A stretch of DNA of 64,000 bases from Pseudomonas leptonychotis (GCF_004920405.1 NZ_RFLV01000001.1:1984001-2048000), one strand, 5' to 3'; positions 42,247-51,869 are shown, counted from the stretch's first letter. Numbers and translations: made by a program. The notes: generated by a model not told the origin, from the sequence alone.

Positions 42247-43017
42247 ATGGCACTGGCTAAACGCATCATCCCCTGCCTCGACGTCGACAACGGTCGCGTG
42301 GTCAAGGGCGTGCAGTTCGAGAATATCCGCGACGCCGGTGACCCGGTGGAAATCGCCCGTCGTTACGATGAACAGGGCGCCGACGAGATTACCTTTCTCG
42401 ATATCACCGCCAGCGTCGACGGCCGCGACACCACTCTGCATACCGTGGAGCGCATGGCCAGCCAGGTGTTTATCCCGCTGACGGTGGGTGGCGGCGTGCG
42501 TAGCGTGCAAGACATCCGCAATCTGCTCAATGCCGGTGCCGATAAAGTCTCGATCAATACCGCGGCGGTGTTCACCCCTGAGTTCGTTGGCGAAGCCGCC
42601 TCGCGCTTTGGCTCGCAGTGCATCGTGGTGGCCATCGACGCCAAGCGCGTGTCCAAACCGGGCGAAACCCCGCGCTGGGAAATCTTCACCCACGGCGGGC
42701 GCAAGCCGACTGGCTTGGATGCAGTGTTGTGGGCGAAGAAGATGGAAGACCTCGGCGCCGGTGAGATCCTGCTGACCAGCATGGATCAGGATGGTGTGAA
42801 GAGCGGCTATGACCTGGGCGTCACCCGCGCGATCAGCGAGATGGTCGGTATTCCGGTGATTGCCTCTGGCGGCGTCGGTAATCTTGAGCATTTGGCGGCA
42901 GGTATCATCGAAGGCAAGGCGTCTGCCGTGCTGGCAGCCAGTATCTTCCACTTCGGCGAATACACAGTGCCGGAAGCCAAGGCCTATATGGCCAGTCGCG
43001 GTATCGTCGTTCGTTAA
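42247..43017 (+). CDS. hisF: Imidazole glycerol phosphate synthase, cyclase subunit HisF
   Basis: The 256-aa TIM barrel starts [20 protein letters not shown] with the catalytic Asp in CLDVDNG and the second in [15 protein letters not shown]. It joins the ammonia from HisH to PRFAR, making imidazole glycerol phosphate and AICAR. The repeat upstream separates it from hisA, but no terminator is evident. Confidence 0.98.
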   Translation: MALAKRIIPCLDVDNGRVVKGVQFENIRDAGDPVEIARRYDEQGADEITFLDITASVDGRDTTLHTVERMASQVFIPLTVGGGVRSVQDIRNLLNAGADKVSINTAAVFTPEFVGEAASRFGSQCIVVAIDAKRVSKPGETPRWEIFTHGGRKPTGLDAVLWAKKMEDLGAGEILLTSMDQDGVKSGYDLGVTRAISEMVGIPVIASGGVGNLEHLAAGIIEGKASAVLAASIFHFGEYTVPEAKAYMASRGIVVR

Positions 43018-43189
43018 AGTACCTCGGCCGGCAGTCCTGCTGGCCGCTGCTGCGGGCGAGTCGACAGCAGTATGTCGATCAGTCCGCTAAAATCAAAAAG
43101 TCTGCGCCTGGTGCCGCTGGCTAATGCCATTGGCCTGTTTTTAGGCTGCTCTATTCTTATATATGGTCTTGTCCATAAACGGAGTTCTT

Positions 43190-43927
43190 ATGTCCGCAAT
43201 TCGGTTATTCGTCGCGCTATGGCTTTCGGTTGCTGCCGGTGTCGTGCATGCGGAGCCGCTGGTTCTACTTACTGAGAACCTGCCGCCGTTTAGCATGGCG
43301 GCCAATGGAGGCAACTTTGCCAAGGATGCCGATGTGCAGGGCATCAGCACTGACACAATGCGCGAGCTGTGCAGCAAGGCGCAGCTTGAGTGTCAGTTGA
43401 TCTTGCGCTTCCCTTGGGACCGTCTGTACAAGCAGACGCTTGAAAGCAAGGGCTACGGGCTGTTCTCCACCATCCGCACGCCAGAGCGCGAGTCGCTGTT
43501 CAAGTGGGTTGGGCCAATTGCTGTCAGCGATTGGGTCTTAATGGCTAAGGCCGATAGCTCGATTACGCTCAATAGCCTGGACCAGGCCAGCGCTTATCGT
43601 ATTGGCGGTTATCGCAATGATGCCATTTCGCAGTTCCTCATCGATCGCGGTGTTACGGTGCAAACCAGCCTGCAGGACAAAGAAAACCTCAACAAGCTGG
43701 AAAAGGATGTGATCGATCTCTGGGCTACGGATGAGGTCGGTGGACGCTATATGGCCAAGCAATCGCCGTTAGGTGCGCTCAAGGTGGTGCATCGCTTTAA
43801 TAGCGCCGACCTGTATCTGGCGCTGAATATAGAAACCCCTGATGAAGTGGTGCAGAAGTTGCAGAAAGCCTTGGACCAGATGCGGGCTCAAGGTGAGCTA
43901 AACGCTATTAAAGATGGCTATCTGTAA
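43190..43927 (+). CDS. Orphan periplasmic solute-binding protein, paralogue 1
   Basis: The ATG at 43190 has GGAG 5 bases upstream. A signal peptide (LFVALWLSVAAGVVHA) is cut before EPLVLLTENLPPFSMAANGG. The rest is an SBP-bac-3-like fold with LILRFPWDRLYKQTL and ESLFKWVGPIA near the middle. With 245 aa it is the first of three tandem paralogues; it is the most divergent of them (for example YRIGGYRNDAISQFLIDRG). There are no permease or ATPase genes nearby, so it may act in sensing or share another transporter. Confidence 0.88.
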   Translation: MSAIRLFVALWLSVAAGVVHAEPLVLLTENLPPFSMAANGGNFAKDADVQGISTDTMRELCSKAQLECQLILRFPWDRLYKQTLESKGYGLFSTIRTPERESLFKWVGPIAVSDWVLMAKADSSITLNSLDQASAYRIGGYRNDAISQFLIDRGVTVQTSLQDKENLNKLEKDVIDLWATDEVGGRYMAKQSPLGALKVVHRFNSADLYLALNIETPDEVVQKLQKALDQMRAQGELNAIKDGYL

Positions 43928-44025
43928 TAGCGGCGAGTCCACTCTAGGCCTGAACCCAAGGCTGGGCTAACGCTGCAGTGCTGGGTATGCTTGCATGCTC
44001 AGCCCAACTATAGATGTGAGACGTC

Positions 44026-44781
44026 ATGTTCAAACAACTGCTAGTCGCCCTTGCCGGCACTGTTATGGTGCTTGCAGGCAGTGCCAGGGCCGAAGTCGAC
44101 CCTAGTTATCGCATGGTCCTTCTGACTGAAAATTTCCCGCCTTACAACATGGCGATCAACGGCAAGAACTTCGCCCAAGAAGACAATATTGATGGCATTG
44201 CTGTGGATATTATCCGCGAGATGTTCAAGCGCGCTGGCATCCAATACAACATGACCCTGCGCTTCCCTTGGGACCGCATTTACAAGCTGGCGCTGGAAAA
44301 ACCAGGTTATGGTGTGTTCGTTACGGCGCGTTTGCCGGAGCGTGAGACGTTGTTCAAGTGGGTCGGCCCGATTGGCCCGGATGACTGGGTGCTGCTCGGC
44401 AAGGCCGATAGCACGATCACCCTGAACAGCCTGGATGACGCCAAGCAGTTCAAGGTAGGCGCCTACAAGGGTGATGCAATCGCTCAGCACTTGGTGGAGA
44501 AAGGCCTGGAGCCGCTTACGGCTTTGCGCGATTCGGAAAATGCCAAAAAGCTGATGGCAGGGCAGATTGACCTGTGGGCTACTGGTGACCCTGCTGGCCG
44601 TTACCTGGCCAAGCAAGAAGGTATTTCAGGCCTGAAGACCATTCTGCGATTTGACAGCGCAGAGTTGTTTTTAGCGCTTAACAAAGAAGTGCCCGACGAG
44701 GTTGTCCAGAAGCTGCAAGGCGAGTTGGACAAGATGCGCAGTGAAGGCTTTGTCGATGACATCTTGAATAACTACCTGTAA
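44026..44781 (+). CDS. Orphan periplasmic solute-binding protein, paralogue 2
   Basis: The 251-aa protein has a signal peptide (LLVALAGTVMVLAGSARA) and then VLLTENFPPYNMAINGKNFA, MTLRFPWDRIYKLALEKPGY and ETLFKWVGPIGPDDWVLLGK. It shares these blocks and the end DEVVQKLQGELDKMRSEGF with the other two. The gap from paralogue 1 is 98 bp. Confidence 0.9.
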   Translation: MFKQLLVALAGTVMVLAGSARAEVDPSYRMVLLTENFPPYNMAINGKNFAQEDNIDGIAVDIIREMFKRAGIQYNMTLRFPWDRIYKLALEKPGYGVFVTARLPERETLFKWVGPIGPDDWVLLGKADSTITLNSLDDAKQFKVGAYKGDAIAQHLVEKGLEPLTALRDSENAKKLMAGQIDLWATGDPAGRYLAKQEGISGLKTILRFDSAELFLALNKEVPDEVVQKLQGELDKMRSEGFVDDILNNYL

Positions 44782-44917
44782 TACGAAAACCAGCGAGTTG
44801 GTCACACGCCAGCTCGCGACCATGGATGGTTGACGCCAAGCACCATACGTCGCCGGGCACCCGCCCGAGCAGGGATGCCGCTAGCCATAATCACAATTCA
44901 TGCGAGCGGAATGACCT

Positions 44918-45673
44918 ATGTTGAAGACCTTGAAAGCCGGCCTGTTGTTTGGGCTTTTCCTGAGCGCCTGTGCTGCCCGTGCAGAGCTGCCAGCCGATTA
45001 CAAAGTGGTATTGCTGACCGAGAATTTCCCGCCCTTCAATATGGCGGTGGATGATAAGAACTTTGCCCGTGATGACGGTATCGACGGTATCAGTGCCGAG
45101 ATCGTTCGTGCGATGTTCAAGCGTGCCGGCATCAATTACACCCTGACCTTGCGCTTTCCCTGGGATCGCCTCTATCGCCTGACCTTGGACAAGGCCAACT
45201 ACGGCCTGTTTTCCACCACCTTCACCGCTGAGCGCCAGCCGCTGTTCAAATGGGTAGGGCCGTTGGCGAAGACGGGCTGGGTATTGTTGGCCGCGCCAGG
45301 CAACAACATCACTGTTGCCAACCTCAAAGACGCTGCGCAGTACCAGATTGGTGCCTACAAGAACGACGCCGTCAGCCAGCATCTGGAAACCCAGGGGCTG
45401 AGTCCGGTCAATGCGCTGCGCGATCAGGAAAACATCAAAAAGCTGCTCAGCGGTAAGATCGACCTGTGGGCGACCACCGACCCGGTCGGGCGTTACCTGG
45501 CCAAGCAGGAAGGGGTGAGTGGTTTGAATACGGCATTGCGCTTCAACGAAGCCGAGCTGTACCTGGCGCTCAACAAAGACACGCCGGATGAGGTGGTGCA
45601 GCGCTTGCAGAAAGCCTTGGACGAGCTGCGTGCCGAAGGCTTTATCGACGAGATGACCAACAACTACCTGTAG
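44918..45673 (+). CDS. Orphan periplasmic solute-binding protein, paralogue 3
   Basis: The 251-aa protein has a signal peptide (AGLLFGLFLSACAARA); the Cys in LSACAAR could in principle be a lipobox, but cleavage after ARA fits better with its relatives. The mature part reads VVLLTENFPPFNMAVDDKNF, LTLRFPWDRLYRLTLDKANY and QPLFKWVGPLAKTGWVLLAA. It is closest to paralogue 2. A terminator follows. Confidence 0.9.
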   Translation: MLKTLKAGLLFGLFLSACAARAELPADYKVVLLTENFPPFNMAVDDKNFARDDGIDGISAEIVRAMFKRAGINYTLTLRFPWDRLYRLTLDKANYGLFSTTFTAERQPLFKWVGPLAKTGWVLLAAPGNNITVANLKDAAQYQIGAYKNDAVSQHLETQGLSPVNALRDQENIKKLLSGKIDLWATTDPVGRYLAKQEGVSGLNTALRFNEAELYLALNKDTPDEVVQRLQKALDELRAEGFIDEMTNNYL

Positions 45674-45686
45674 CCATCGCCGTTAT

Positions 45687-45726
45687 TAAAAAACCCGACC
45701 GTGAGTGATCAAGGTCGGGTTTTTTG
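45687..45726. terminator. Bidirectional terminator between the binding-protein genes and ctp
   Basis: AAAAAACCCGACC and GGTCGGGTTTTTT pair around a 12-base loop. Both convergent transcripts would end here. Confidence 0.9.
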
Positions 45727-45757
45727 TGGGTGCTTGTTACATCTTCTCTTTAGACCT

Positions 45758-47059
45758 TCAGTCGCCGCGGGTGACGCTTAGGCCTTTGAGTAGGTTGAGT
45801 GCCTGGCTCAGCTGGTAATCATCGTCCTGTGGACGTGCCGGGGTGCTGGTCTTGCCTTTGCTTGGTTTGTCTGCCCCACCATTGCCGTTGCCCAGGTGCC
45901 CTTGCAGGTCGGCTTCCTTGATGCCGCTTTCATCACGCTCGCGGGTTAGTTTGGCGCGCGTTACCTCAATGTCCGGCACGATGCCCTGGGCTTGGATCGA
46001 GCGGCCGTTAGGGGTGAAGTAGAGTGCGGTGGTGAGTTTCAGGGCGCGGTCATTGTTCAGCGGCAGCACGGTCTGTACTGAGCCCTTGCCGAAGCTGTCA
46101 GTGCCCATGAGTACGCCACGTTTGTGGTCCTGCAGGGCGCCGGCAACGATTTCCGAAGCCGAGGCGCTGCCGCCGTTGATCAGCACCACCAGTGGTACGC
46201 CCTCACTGGCATCCGCCGGGTCGGCGTTGAAGCGCAATTCGGAGTTAGCGATACGGCCTTCGGTGTAGACGATGAGGCCTTTCTTGAGGAAGTGATCGGT
46301 GACCTCTACGGCAGCCTGCAGTACGCCGCCCGGGTTGTTGCGCAGGTCGAGAACCAAGCCGCGCAGTTTCTTGCCATTGTCTTTACGCAGCTTAGCCAGC
46401 GCTTTACCGACCTCTTCACCGCTGTTGACCTGGAACTGGGTGATGCGCACATAGCCGTAGCCATCATCAAGCAGCTGGCTCTTCACACTTTTGACTTTGA
46501 TTACGGCGCGCGTGAGTTCCACGTCGAAGGGCTTGCTGCCCTCGCGCACCAGCGTGAGTTCGATACCTGTGCCGGCTTTACCGCGCATTTTCTCGACCGC
46601 TTCCATCAGCGAAAGGCCTTTGGTCGGCTGGCCGTTAATCTTCACAATCAGGTCGCCGGGCTGGATGCCGGCAGCAGACGCTGGGGTGTCGTCGATCGGT
46701 GATACCACCTTGAGAAAACCGTCTTCGCTGCCGAGCTCAATGCCCAGGCCACCGAACTCGCCGCTGGTGCTCTCTTGCAAGTCACGGAAGGCTTCCGGCT
46801 CTAGGTAGGCCGAGTGCGGATCAAGGTTGCTGAGCATGCCCTTGATCGCATTTTCCAGCAGGGTCTTGTCGCTGACCGGCTCGACATAAGCGGATTTGAT
46901 GCGGTCCATGACCTCGGCAAAGGTACGCAGCTCGTCCAGCGGCAATGGTGCACTGTCATTGACCGTAGCCGGGGCCGTTGCCTGCGCGGCGTGGAGAGAG
47001 GTGCTGCCCAACAGAGCAACAGCCAGGGCGAGGGTGGTGAGGCGCATCAGGTGAGGCAT
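45758..47059 (-). CDS. C-terminal processing protease (S41, CtpA type)
   Basis: The 433-aa protein has a signal peptide (LTTLALAVALLGSTSLHA), a PDZ domain around residues 95-175 (FLKVVSPIDDTPASAAGIQP, then GDLIVKINGQPTKGLS), and the S41 protease core with the catalytic Ser in GGSASASEIVAGALQDHKRG and Lys in GTDSFGKGSVQTVLP. In Pseudomonas such proteases trim cell-wall hydrolases in the periplasm. It is the last gene of the gpmI-envC-ctp cluster. Confidence 0.94.
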   Translation of the reverse strand: MPHLMRLTTLALAVALLGSTSLHAAQATAPATVNDSAPLPLDELRTFAEVMDRIKSAYVEPVSDKTLLENAIKGMLSNLDPHSAYLEPEAFRDLQESTSGEFGGLGIELGSEDGFLKVVSPIDDTPASAAGIQPGDLIVKINGQPTKGLSLMEAVEKMRGKAGTGIELTLVREGSKPFDVELTRAVIKVKSVKSQLLDDGYGYVRITQFQVNSGEEVGKALAKLRKDNGKKLRGLVLDLRNNPGGVLQAAVEVTDHFLKKGLIVYTEGRIANSELRFNADPADASEGVPLVVLINGGSASASEIVAGALQDHKRGVLMGTDSFGKGSVQTVLPLNNDRALKLTTALYFTPNGRSIQAQGIVPDIEVTRAKLTRERDESGIKEADLQGHLGNGNGGADKPSKGKTSTPARPQDDDYQLSQALNLLKGLSVTRGD

Positions 47060-47097
47060 GTCGAACTTACTCCTTCATAAGACGGTAATCGCGGCAC

Positions 47098-48345
47098 TTA
47101 TCCTTGTGCGCGGCACCATTGTGCAGGGTCGATCGGGCGGCCCTGTTGGCGAATTGCGAAATACAGCGCCGAGGTATCTTGGCCGCCGCTGTTACCCACG
47201 GTGGAGATGGCTTCACCGGCTTTGACGATGTCACCGGCGTCTTTAAGCAGGCTTTGGTTATGACCATACAGGCTCAAGTAGCCGTTGCCGTGATCGAGAA
47301 TGACCAGAAGCCCGGCCCCGCGCAACCAATCGGCAAACACCACACGACCACCATGTACGGCATGCACTTGGCTGCCAGCGGAGGCGCCAATCAGCACGCC
47401 GTCCCACTTGGTTCGAGCGTCGCCGCCGCGTGGTGTTCCGTAGCGAGCCACCAAACGGCCATTAACCGGCCAAGGCAATTTGCCGCGTGCTTTGGCAAAT
47501 GGACCGCCGAAGCTGGCTCCGGCGCTGACCAGGGGGCCGTTATTGGTAGGCTTGGCGCTGCTACCCACAGATTGCTGCTCGCGCTCGGCCAGCAGCGCCT
47601 GCTGGCGTGCAGCCTCGGCTTCGCGGGCCTGGCGGGCGAGGGTTTCTTCGATGGTTTTCAGCACCCGCGCCAGGTTGGCTTGTTCCTGCTGGCGAGCCTT
47701 GAGCTTCTGGTCGCGGGCAGAGAATTCCTTGCTCAGCTTGGCCAGGGCCAGCTGGCGCTCTTTGCGCACGCTGGCGAGTTGTTCGCGGCGGCCATCCAGT
47801 GCGCTCTTCTGTTCCAGCAGTTGGCTTTGTTGGTTGACGATTTCCAACTCGACGTTGGTCAACTGGCGCAGGGTTTCATTGAAGGTGGCCAGTTGTTCCA
47901 TGCGCGCTTCGCTGAGGTAGTCGTAGTAGGTCAAGGTGCGCGAGAATTTTTCCGGGTTCTGCTGGTTGAGCAGCAGCTTGACGTATTCCTGGCGGCCGCT
48001 CTGGTAAGCGGCACGAGCCTGGATACCGATCAGGCGTTGTTGTTCGAGGCGTGCGCCCTCAAGTTTTTTTTTCTCGCTATCGAGGCGCTGAATTTCCTCT
48101 TCGCTCTTTTTCAGGTCCTGTTGCAGGCCCTGAACCTGCTTCTCCAGCTGACCCATTTCGCTTTCGGTTTTTTTCAGGTCTTTCTGTACGCCGGATTTCT
48201 CCTGCTGCAGCTTATCGAGCAGTTGTTTCAGCTCACTGATATCGGCGCGTGCCGCGTCCAATTGCTTCTGCGCATCACTCTTCTCGTCGGCGAAGGCAGG
48301 CGTCAGCAACACAGTCAGCAAAATAAGGGCAAGGGCACGAAACAT
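47098..48345 (-). CDS. EnvC-like murein hydrolase activator
   Basis: The 415-aa protein has a signal peptide (ALALILLTVLLTPAFA), a very long coiled coil (residues 22-260), and a C-terminal LytM/M23 domain (LPWPVNGRLVARYGTPRGG onward). The zinc site is degenerate: the usual HxxxD reads in the run ARTKWDGV without the His, and the final HxH reads LYFAIRQ. This is the pattern of EnvC, which has no enzyme activity itself and activates amidases at the division site. It lies 38 bp before ctp. Confidence 0.93.
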   Translation of the reverse strand: MFRALALILLTVLLTPAFADEKSDAQKQLDAARADISELKQLLDKLQQEKSGVQKDLKKTESEMGQLEKQVQGLQQDLKKSEEEIQRLDSEKKKLEGARLEQQRLIGIQARAAYQSGRQEYVKLLLNQQNPEKFSRTLTYYDYLSEARMEQLATFNETLRQLTNVELEIVNQQSQLLEQKSALDGRREQLASVRKERQLALAKLSKEFSARDQKLKARQQEQANLARVLKTIEETLARQAREAEAARQQALLAEREQQSVGSSAKPTNNGPLVSAGASFGGPFAKARGKLPWPVNGRLVARYGTPRGGDARTKWDGVLIGASAGSQVHAVHGGRVVFADWLRGAGLLVILDHGNGYLSLYGHNQSLLKDAGDIVKAGEAISTVGNSGGQDTSALYFAIRQQGRPIDPAQWCRAQG

Positions 48346-48469
48346 GGGGCTGGCAGTACCTGGATTAAGAACCTGCCTAGTATGCCTAAAAAATGGCTTG
48401 GAGCCATGCTTAACGTCACGTTGCTACGGCCCGCAGGCCAGGCATTGCACCTGGCTTGCGGGCTGTTGC

Positions 48470-50005
48470 TTAGCTCAGCTCGACGATGCTGCTGCCGGTC
48501 ATTTCCGCCGGTACCGGCAGGCCCATTAGGGTCAGCAGGGTTGGGGCCACGTCGGCCAGCACGCCGCCTGGGCGGATAGTCGCCGGGCGCTTGCCTACAT
48601 AGATAAATGGCACCGGCTCGCAGGTGTGTGCGGTGTGCGCTTGCCCGGTGCTTTCATCGGCCATTTGCTCGACGTTGCCATGGTCGGCGGTGATCAGCGC
48701 TTCGCCGCCGACTTTGTCCAGTGCCGCGACGATACGCCCCACGCAGCTATCCAGGCACTCCACGGCGGCTACGGCGGCAGCGAACACGCCGGTGTGGCCG
48801 ACCATGTCGCCGTTGGCGTAGTTGACGATGATCACGTCAAACCGCTGGTTTTCGATGGCGTCGACGATCTTGTCGGTGACTTCCGGGGCGCTCATCTGCG
48901 GTTGCAGGTCATAGGTGGCGACGTTCGGCGACGGAATCAGGATGCGTTCTTCGCCGGCAAAGGGTTCTTCGCGGCCGCCGGAGAAGAAGAAGGTGACGTG
49001 GGCGTACTTCTCGGTCTCGGCGATACGCAGCTGGGTTTTACCGTTGTTCGCCAGGTACTCGCCGAGCACATTGGTCAGCGCTTCTGGCTTGTAAGCGCTG
49101 GGCGTTGGGATGCTGGCGGCGTACTGGGTAAGCATGACGAACTCGGCCAGCTGCGGCACTCGGGGGCGCGCGAAGGCATCGAAGCCCGGCTCGACAAAAG
49201 CGCGGGTCAGCTCGCGGGCGCGGTCGGCACGGAAGTTCATAAACACCACGGCATCGCCGTCTTCCATCTTCGCCGCTTCACCAATGCGGGTGGCTTTGAC
49301 GAATTCATCGCTTTCACCACGTTCGTAAGCGGCATTCAGGCCTTCCATGGCCGTGGTGGCGCTGAACTGTCCCTGCCCCTCGACAAGTAGCTGATAGGCC
49401 TGCTCAACGCGGTCCCAGCGATTATCGCGGTCCATGGCGAAATAGCGGCCGATGAGACTGGCAATTCGGCCTTTGCCTATTTTGGCGAAGGCGGCGTCGA
49501 GCAACTCGATAGACGGTTGTGCGCTTTTCGGCGGCGTGTCGCGGCCATCGAGAAAGGCATGCAGGTAGATTTTTTCCGCGCCGCGTTGAGCGGCCAGTTC
49601 GGCCATGGCCACGAGATGATCCTGGTGGCTGTGCACGCCGCCCTCGGAGAGCAGCCCAAGGATATGCACGGCTTTACCGGCGCTGACCGCCTTATCCACG
49701 GCGGCAGTGAGGGTTGAGTTGTCGAAAAAGTCACCGTCACGGATGGCTTTGGTCACCCGGGTGAAGTCCTGATACACCACGCGCCCCGCGCCGAGGTTCA
49801 TATGGCCGACCTCGGAGTTGCCCATCTGGCCGTCTGGCAGGCCTACGTCCATGCCCGAACCCGAAATCAGGCCATGGGGCTGGGTGGCCCGCAGATGGTC
49901 ATACACGGGCGTGTTGGCCGCCATGATGGCGTTGGATTCAGGGCTGTCACTGTGACCGAAGCCATCGAGGATGATCAGTACCAAAGGTTTGGGCGTGACG
50001 CTCAT
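48470..50005 (-). CDS. gpmI: 2,3-bisphosphoglycerate-independent phosphoglycerate mutase
   Basis: The 511-aa protein starts [20 protein letters not shown] and has the manganese-site and catalytic phrases [20 protein letters not shown] (with the phospho-Ser), [11 protein letters not shown] and [11 protein letters not shown]. It interconverts 3- and 2-phosphoglycerate in glycolysis and gluconeogenesis. It lies 124 bp before envC on the same strand and diverges from the rhodanese gene. Confidence 0.97.
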   Translation of the reverse strand: MSVTPKPLVLIILDGFGHSDSPESNAIMAANTPVYDHLRATQPHGLISGSGMDVGLPDGQMGNSEVGHMNLGAGRVVYQDFTRVTKAIRDGDFFDNSTLTAAVDKAVSAGKAVHILGLLSEGGVHSHQDHLVAMAELAAQRGAEKIYLHAFLDGRDTPPKSAQPSIELLDAAFAKIGKGRIASLIGRYFAMDRDNRWDRVEQAYQLLVEGQGQFSATTAMEGLNAAYERGESDEFVKATRIGEAAKMEDGDAVVFMNFRADRARELTRAFVEPGFDAFARPRVPQLAEFVMLTQYAASIPTPSAYKPEALTNVLGEYLANNGKTQLRIAETEKYAHVTFFFSGGREEPFAGEERILIPSPNVATYDLQPQMSAPEVTDKIVDAIENQRFDVIIVNYANGDMVGHTGVFAAAVAAVECLDSCVGRIVAALDKVGGEALITADHGNVEQMADESTGQAHTAHTCEPVPFIYVGKRPATIRPGGVLADVAPTLLTLMGLPVPAEMTGSSIVELS

Positions 50006-50089
50006 AAAGCTGGCTCGCTCTGCATGGAAGGCAAATAAAGGCTCGGCATTTTACGGCCAAGTAGCACAAAGGTCACCGCCGGGCGGGGT

Positions 50090-50117
50090 TTGGCCGACCT
50101 GTGCGGCTGTGTATACT
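50090..50117 (+). promoter_or_regulatory. Promoter for rhodanese-grxC-secB
   Basis: TTGGCC (50090-50095), 16 bp, and TATACT (50112-50117) preceded by TGTG lie 32 bp before the rhodanese ATG. Confidence 0.7.
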
Positions 50118-50148
50118 GGCCGACATTTTACCGCCCCGGAACCGCACA

Positions 50149-50562
50149 ATGCTCGCTAACTTGATTGAATTTGCCACGACCCACTATGTACTGAGCGGAT
50201 TGTTCGCGACGTTGCTGGCGCTGCTGATTTTCACCGAGGCGCGTAAGGGCGGGCAGAGCCTTAGCACTCGTGAGCTGACCGCGCTGGTCAACAGCGAGCA
50301 GGGCGTGGTGCTGGATATCCGCGGCCAAAAGGACTTTTCAGCTGGGCATATCGTCGGCGCGCTGAACATTCCGTTTGAAAAGCTCACTGGGCGTATGGCT
50401 GAGCTGGAGAAGCACAAGGCCAAGACCCTGATCGTGGTTGATGCCATGGGCCAGCACGCCGGTGCGGTCTGTCGTGACCTGAAAAAGGCCGGTTTCACCG
50501 CCGCCAAGCTGTCCGGTGGCGTATCAAGCTGGCGTGGCGACAACCTGCCGCTGGTGAAGTGA
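50149..50562 (+). CDS. Membrane-anchored rhodanese-like protein without the usual Cys
   Basis: From the ATG at 50149 (MLANLIEFATTHYVLSGLFA) the 137-aa protein has one membrane helix (residues 13-30) and a rhodanese fold: VVLDIRGQKDFSAGHIVGAL and KLSGGVSSWRGDNLP. The active loop, where the catalytic Cys normally follows the hydrophobic strand, reads LIVVDAMGQHAG, with no Cys; a Cys lies further on in GAVCRDLKK. It may bind rather than transfer sulfur. It is followed by grxC after 1 bp. Confidence 0.88.
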   Translation: MLANLIEFATTHYVLSGLFATLLALLIFTEARKGGQSLSTRELTALVNSEQGVVLDIRGQKDFSAGHIVGALNIPFEKLTGRMAELEKHKAKTLIVVDAMGQHAGAVCRDLKKAGFTAAKLSGGVSSWRGDNLPLVK

Positions 50563-50563
50563 G

Positions 50564-50818
50564 ATGCAGCCTGTCGTTATCTATTCCAGCGATTGGTGCC
50601 CTTACTGCATCCGCGCTAAGCAACTCCTAACTCACAAAGGCGTGGCCTTTGAGGAGATAAAGGTCGATGGCAAGCCGGATGTACGTGCGGAAATGACCCG
50701 CAAAGCACGCCAGACCTCTGTGCCACAAATCTGGATTGGCAGCACCCACGTGGGCGGCTGTGATGATCTGTATGCCCTAGAGCGCGCCGGCAAGCTTGAT
50801 GCGCTGCTCAAGGCTTAA
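50564..50818 (+). CDS. grxC: Glutaredoxin 3
   Basis: The 84-aa protein has the active site SSDWCPYCIRAKQLL near residues 8-22, the cis-Pro segment TSVPQIWIG and the glutathione-binding HVGGCDDLYAL. It reduces disulfides using glutathione. It lies between the rhodanese and secB genes, the same trio as in other Pseudomonas as I recall. Confidence 0.96.
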   Translation: MQPVVIYSSDWCPYCIRAKQLLTHKGVAFEEIKVDGKPDVRAEMTRKARQTSVPQIWIGSTHVGGCDDLYALERAGKLDALLKA

Positions 50819-50860
50819 CTCCACTGTTTATTAAGCACCTAACGATAAGAAGGCTTTGCT

Positions 50861-51346
50861 ATGACAGAACAAGCTAACAACGGCGCCGCTCAGGACGAAC
50901 AGAACCCACAATTCTCCCTGCAACGCATCTACGTGCGTGACCTGTCCTTCGAAGCGCCGAAGAGCCCGGAAATTTTCCGCCAAGAGTGGACGCCGAGCGT
51001 AGCCATGGACCTCAACACCCGTCAGAAGTCCCTCGATGGTGACTTCCACGAAGTGGTGCTGACCCTCTCGGTTACCGTGAAGAACGGCGAAGAAACCGCT
51101 TTTATCGCCGAAGTGCAGCAGGCCGGTATCTTTCTGATCAAGGGGCTGGATGCGGCTTCCATGAGCCACACCCTGGGTGCGTTCTGCCCGAACATCCTCT
51201 TCCCCTATGCCCGTGAAACCCTCGACAGCCTGGTTGTGCGTGGCTCGTTCCCGGCGCTGATGCTGGCACCGGTGAATTTTGATGCCCTGTACGCGCAAGA
51301 GTTGCAGCGCATGCAGCAGGCCGCAACACCGGAAGTGGCTCACTGA
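50861..51346 (+). CDS. secB: Protein-export chaperone SecB
   Basis: The 161-aa protein has the SecB phrases [40 protein letters not shown] and [20 protein letters not shown]. SecB keeps precursor proteins unfolded and hands them to SecA. AAGAAGG lies upstream of the ATG. It ends in a strong terminator. Confidence 0.97.
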   Translation: MTEQANNGAAQDEQNPQFSLQRIYVRDLSFEAPKSPEIFRQEWTPSVAMDLNTRQKSLDGDFHEVVLTLSVTVKNGEETAFIAEVQQAGIFLIKGLDAASMSHTLGAFCPNILFPYARETLDSLVVRGSFPALMLAPVNFDALYAQELQRMQQAATPEVAH

Positions 51347-51351
51347 GCCGC

Positions 51352-51399
51352 ATCTAGCCAATAAAAAAGCGCCTACGGGCGCTTTTTTATTGGCTAGAT
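51352..51399. terminator. secB terminator made of a perfect 22-bp inverted repeat
   Basis: ATCTAGCCAATAAAAAAGCG plus CC and its exact complement face each other around TACG, giving 22 perfect pairs, far more than a terminator needs. It acts in both directions. Its right arm touches the stop codon of the trmL remnant. Confidence 0.9.
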
Positions 51400-51780
51400 T
51401 CAGACTGCGATTGCCTGGGCGTGCGCAGACGCAATCTGATCTAGGATGTCTTGAGGCCGGCCACGAATTTCCGGGCCGAACAGCAGCATGTCACCTTTGC
51501 GAAATTACATCTGTGCGTATTTGCTGCTGGCTTTGGTGGTAAAGGCCAAGATCCTGTCACAGGCGGTTTGTGTTATACATTCAGCCAATGACTGATAGCG
51601 TTTTAATCTCGCAAATTCGTGGTAATCCAGCCCTGCACGGCGCAGGTGTTTGTCATCCGGCCGAAGCCTAGCGGCTCGATCAGGTGCAGATGTCAGCCGG
51701 TATTGGTGCTCAGGCGAATAATGCTGCCGGTGTTCGGGGGATTTCCGGTTGAGAATAGAGCGACATGGAACCTTGGTCAT
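51400..51780 (-). pseudogene. trmL: trmL remnant (tRNA cytidine/uridine-34 2'-O-methyltransferase), inactivated
   Basis: The minus strand holds pieces of TrmL in order: FHVALF (from 51770), PPNTGSIIRLSTNTG, a stop TGA (51693-51695), HLHLIEPLGF, a frameshift, then DDKHLRRAGLDYHEFARLKR and DRILAFTTKASSKYAQM, a second stop TAA, then KGDMLLFGPEIRGRPQDILD. After that the frame ends within about ten residues, so the C-terminal SAM-binding knot with the usual SLNLSNAVAV part is missing. An intact copy methylates the wobble base of tRNA-Leu. The remnant lies between secB and the pilus locus. The cell may have another copy elsewhere. Confidence 0.85.
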
Positions 51781-51869
51781 GCTCAGGCTAGGGCATAGCA
51801 GTATTCTACTTACATGTGCCTTGGGCAGACGTAGGTTGTTTGTAGAGCAAAGGGTGGGGGTGTTTAGAG

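Noticed and set aside
50149..51346. A horizontally acquired redox cassette
   Set aside because: Rhodanese-grxC-secB is the ordinary Pseudomonas arrangement as I recall it, with no sign of transfer.
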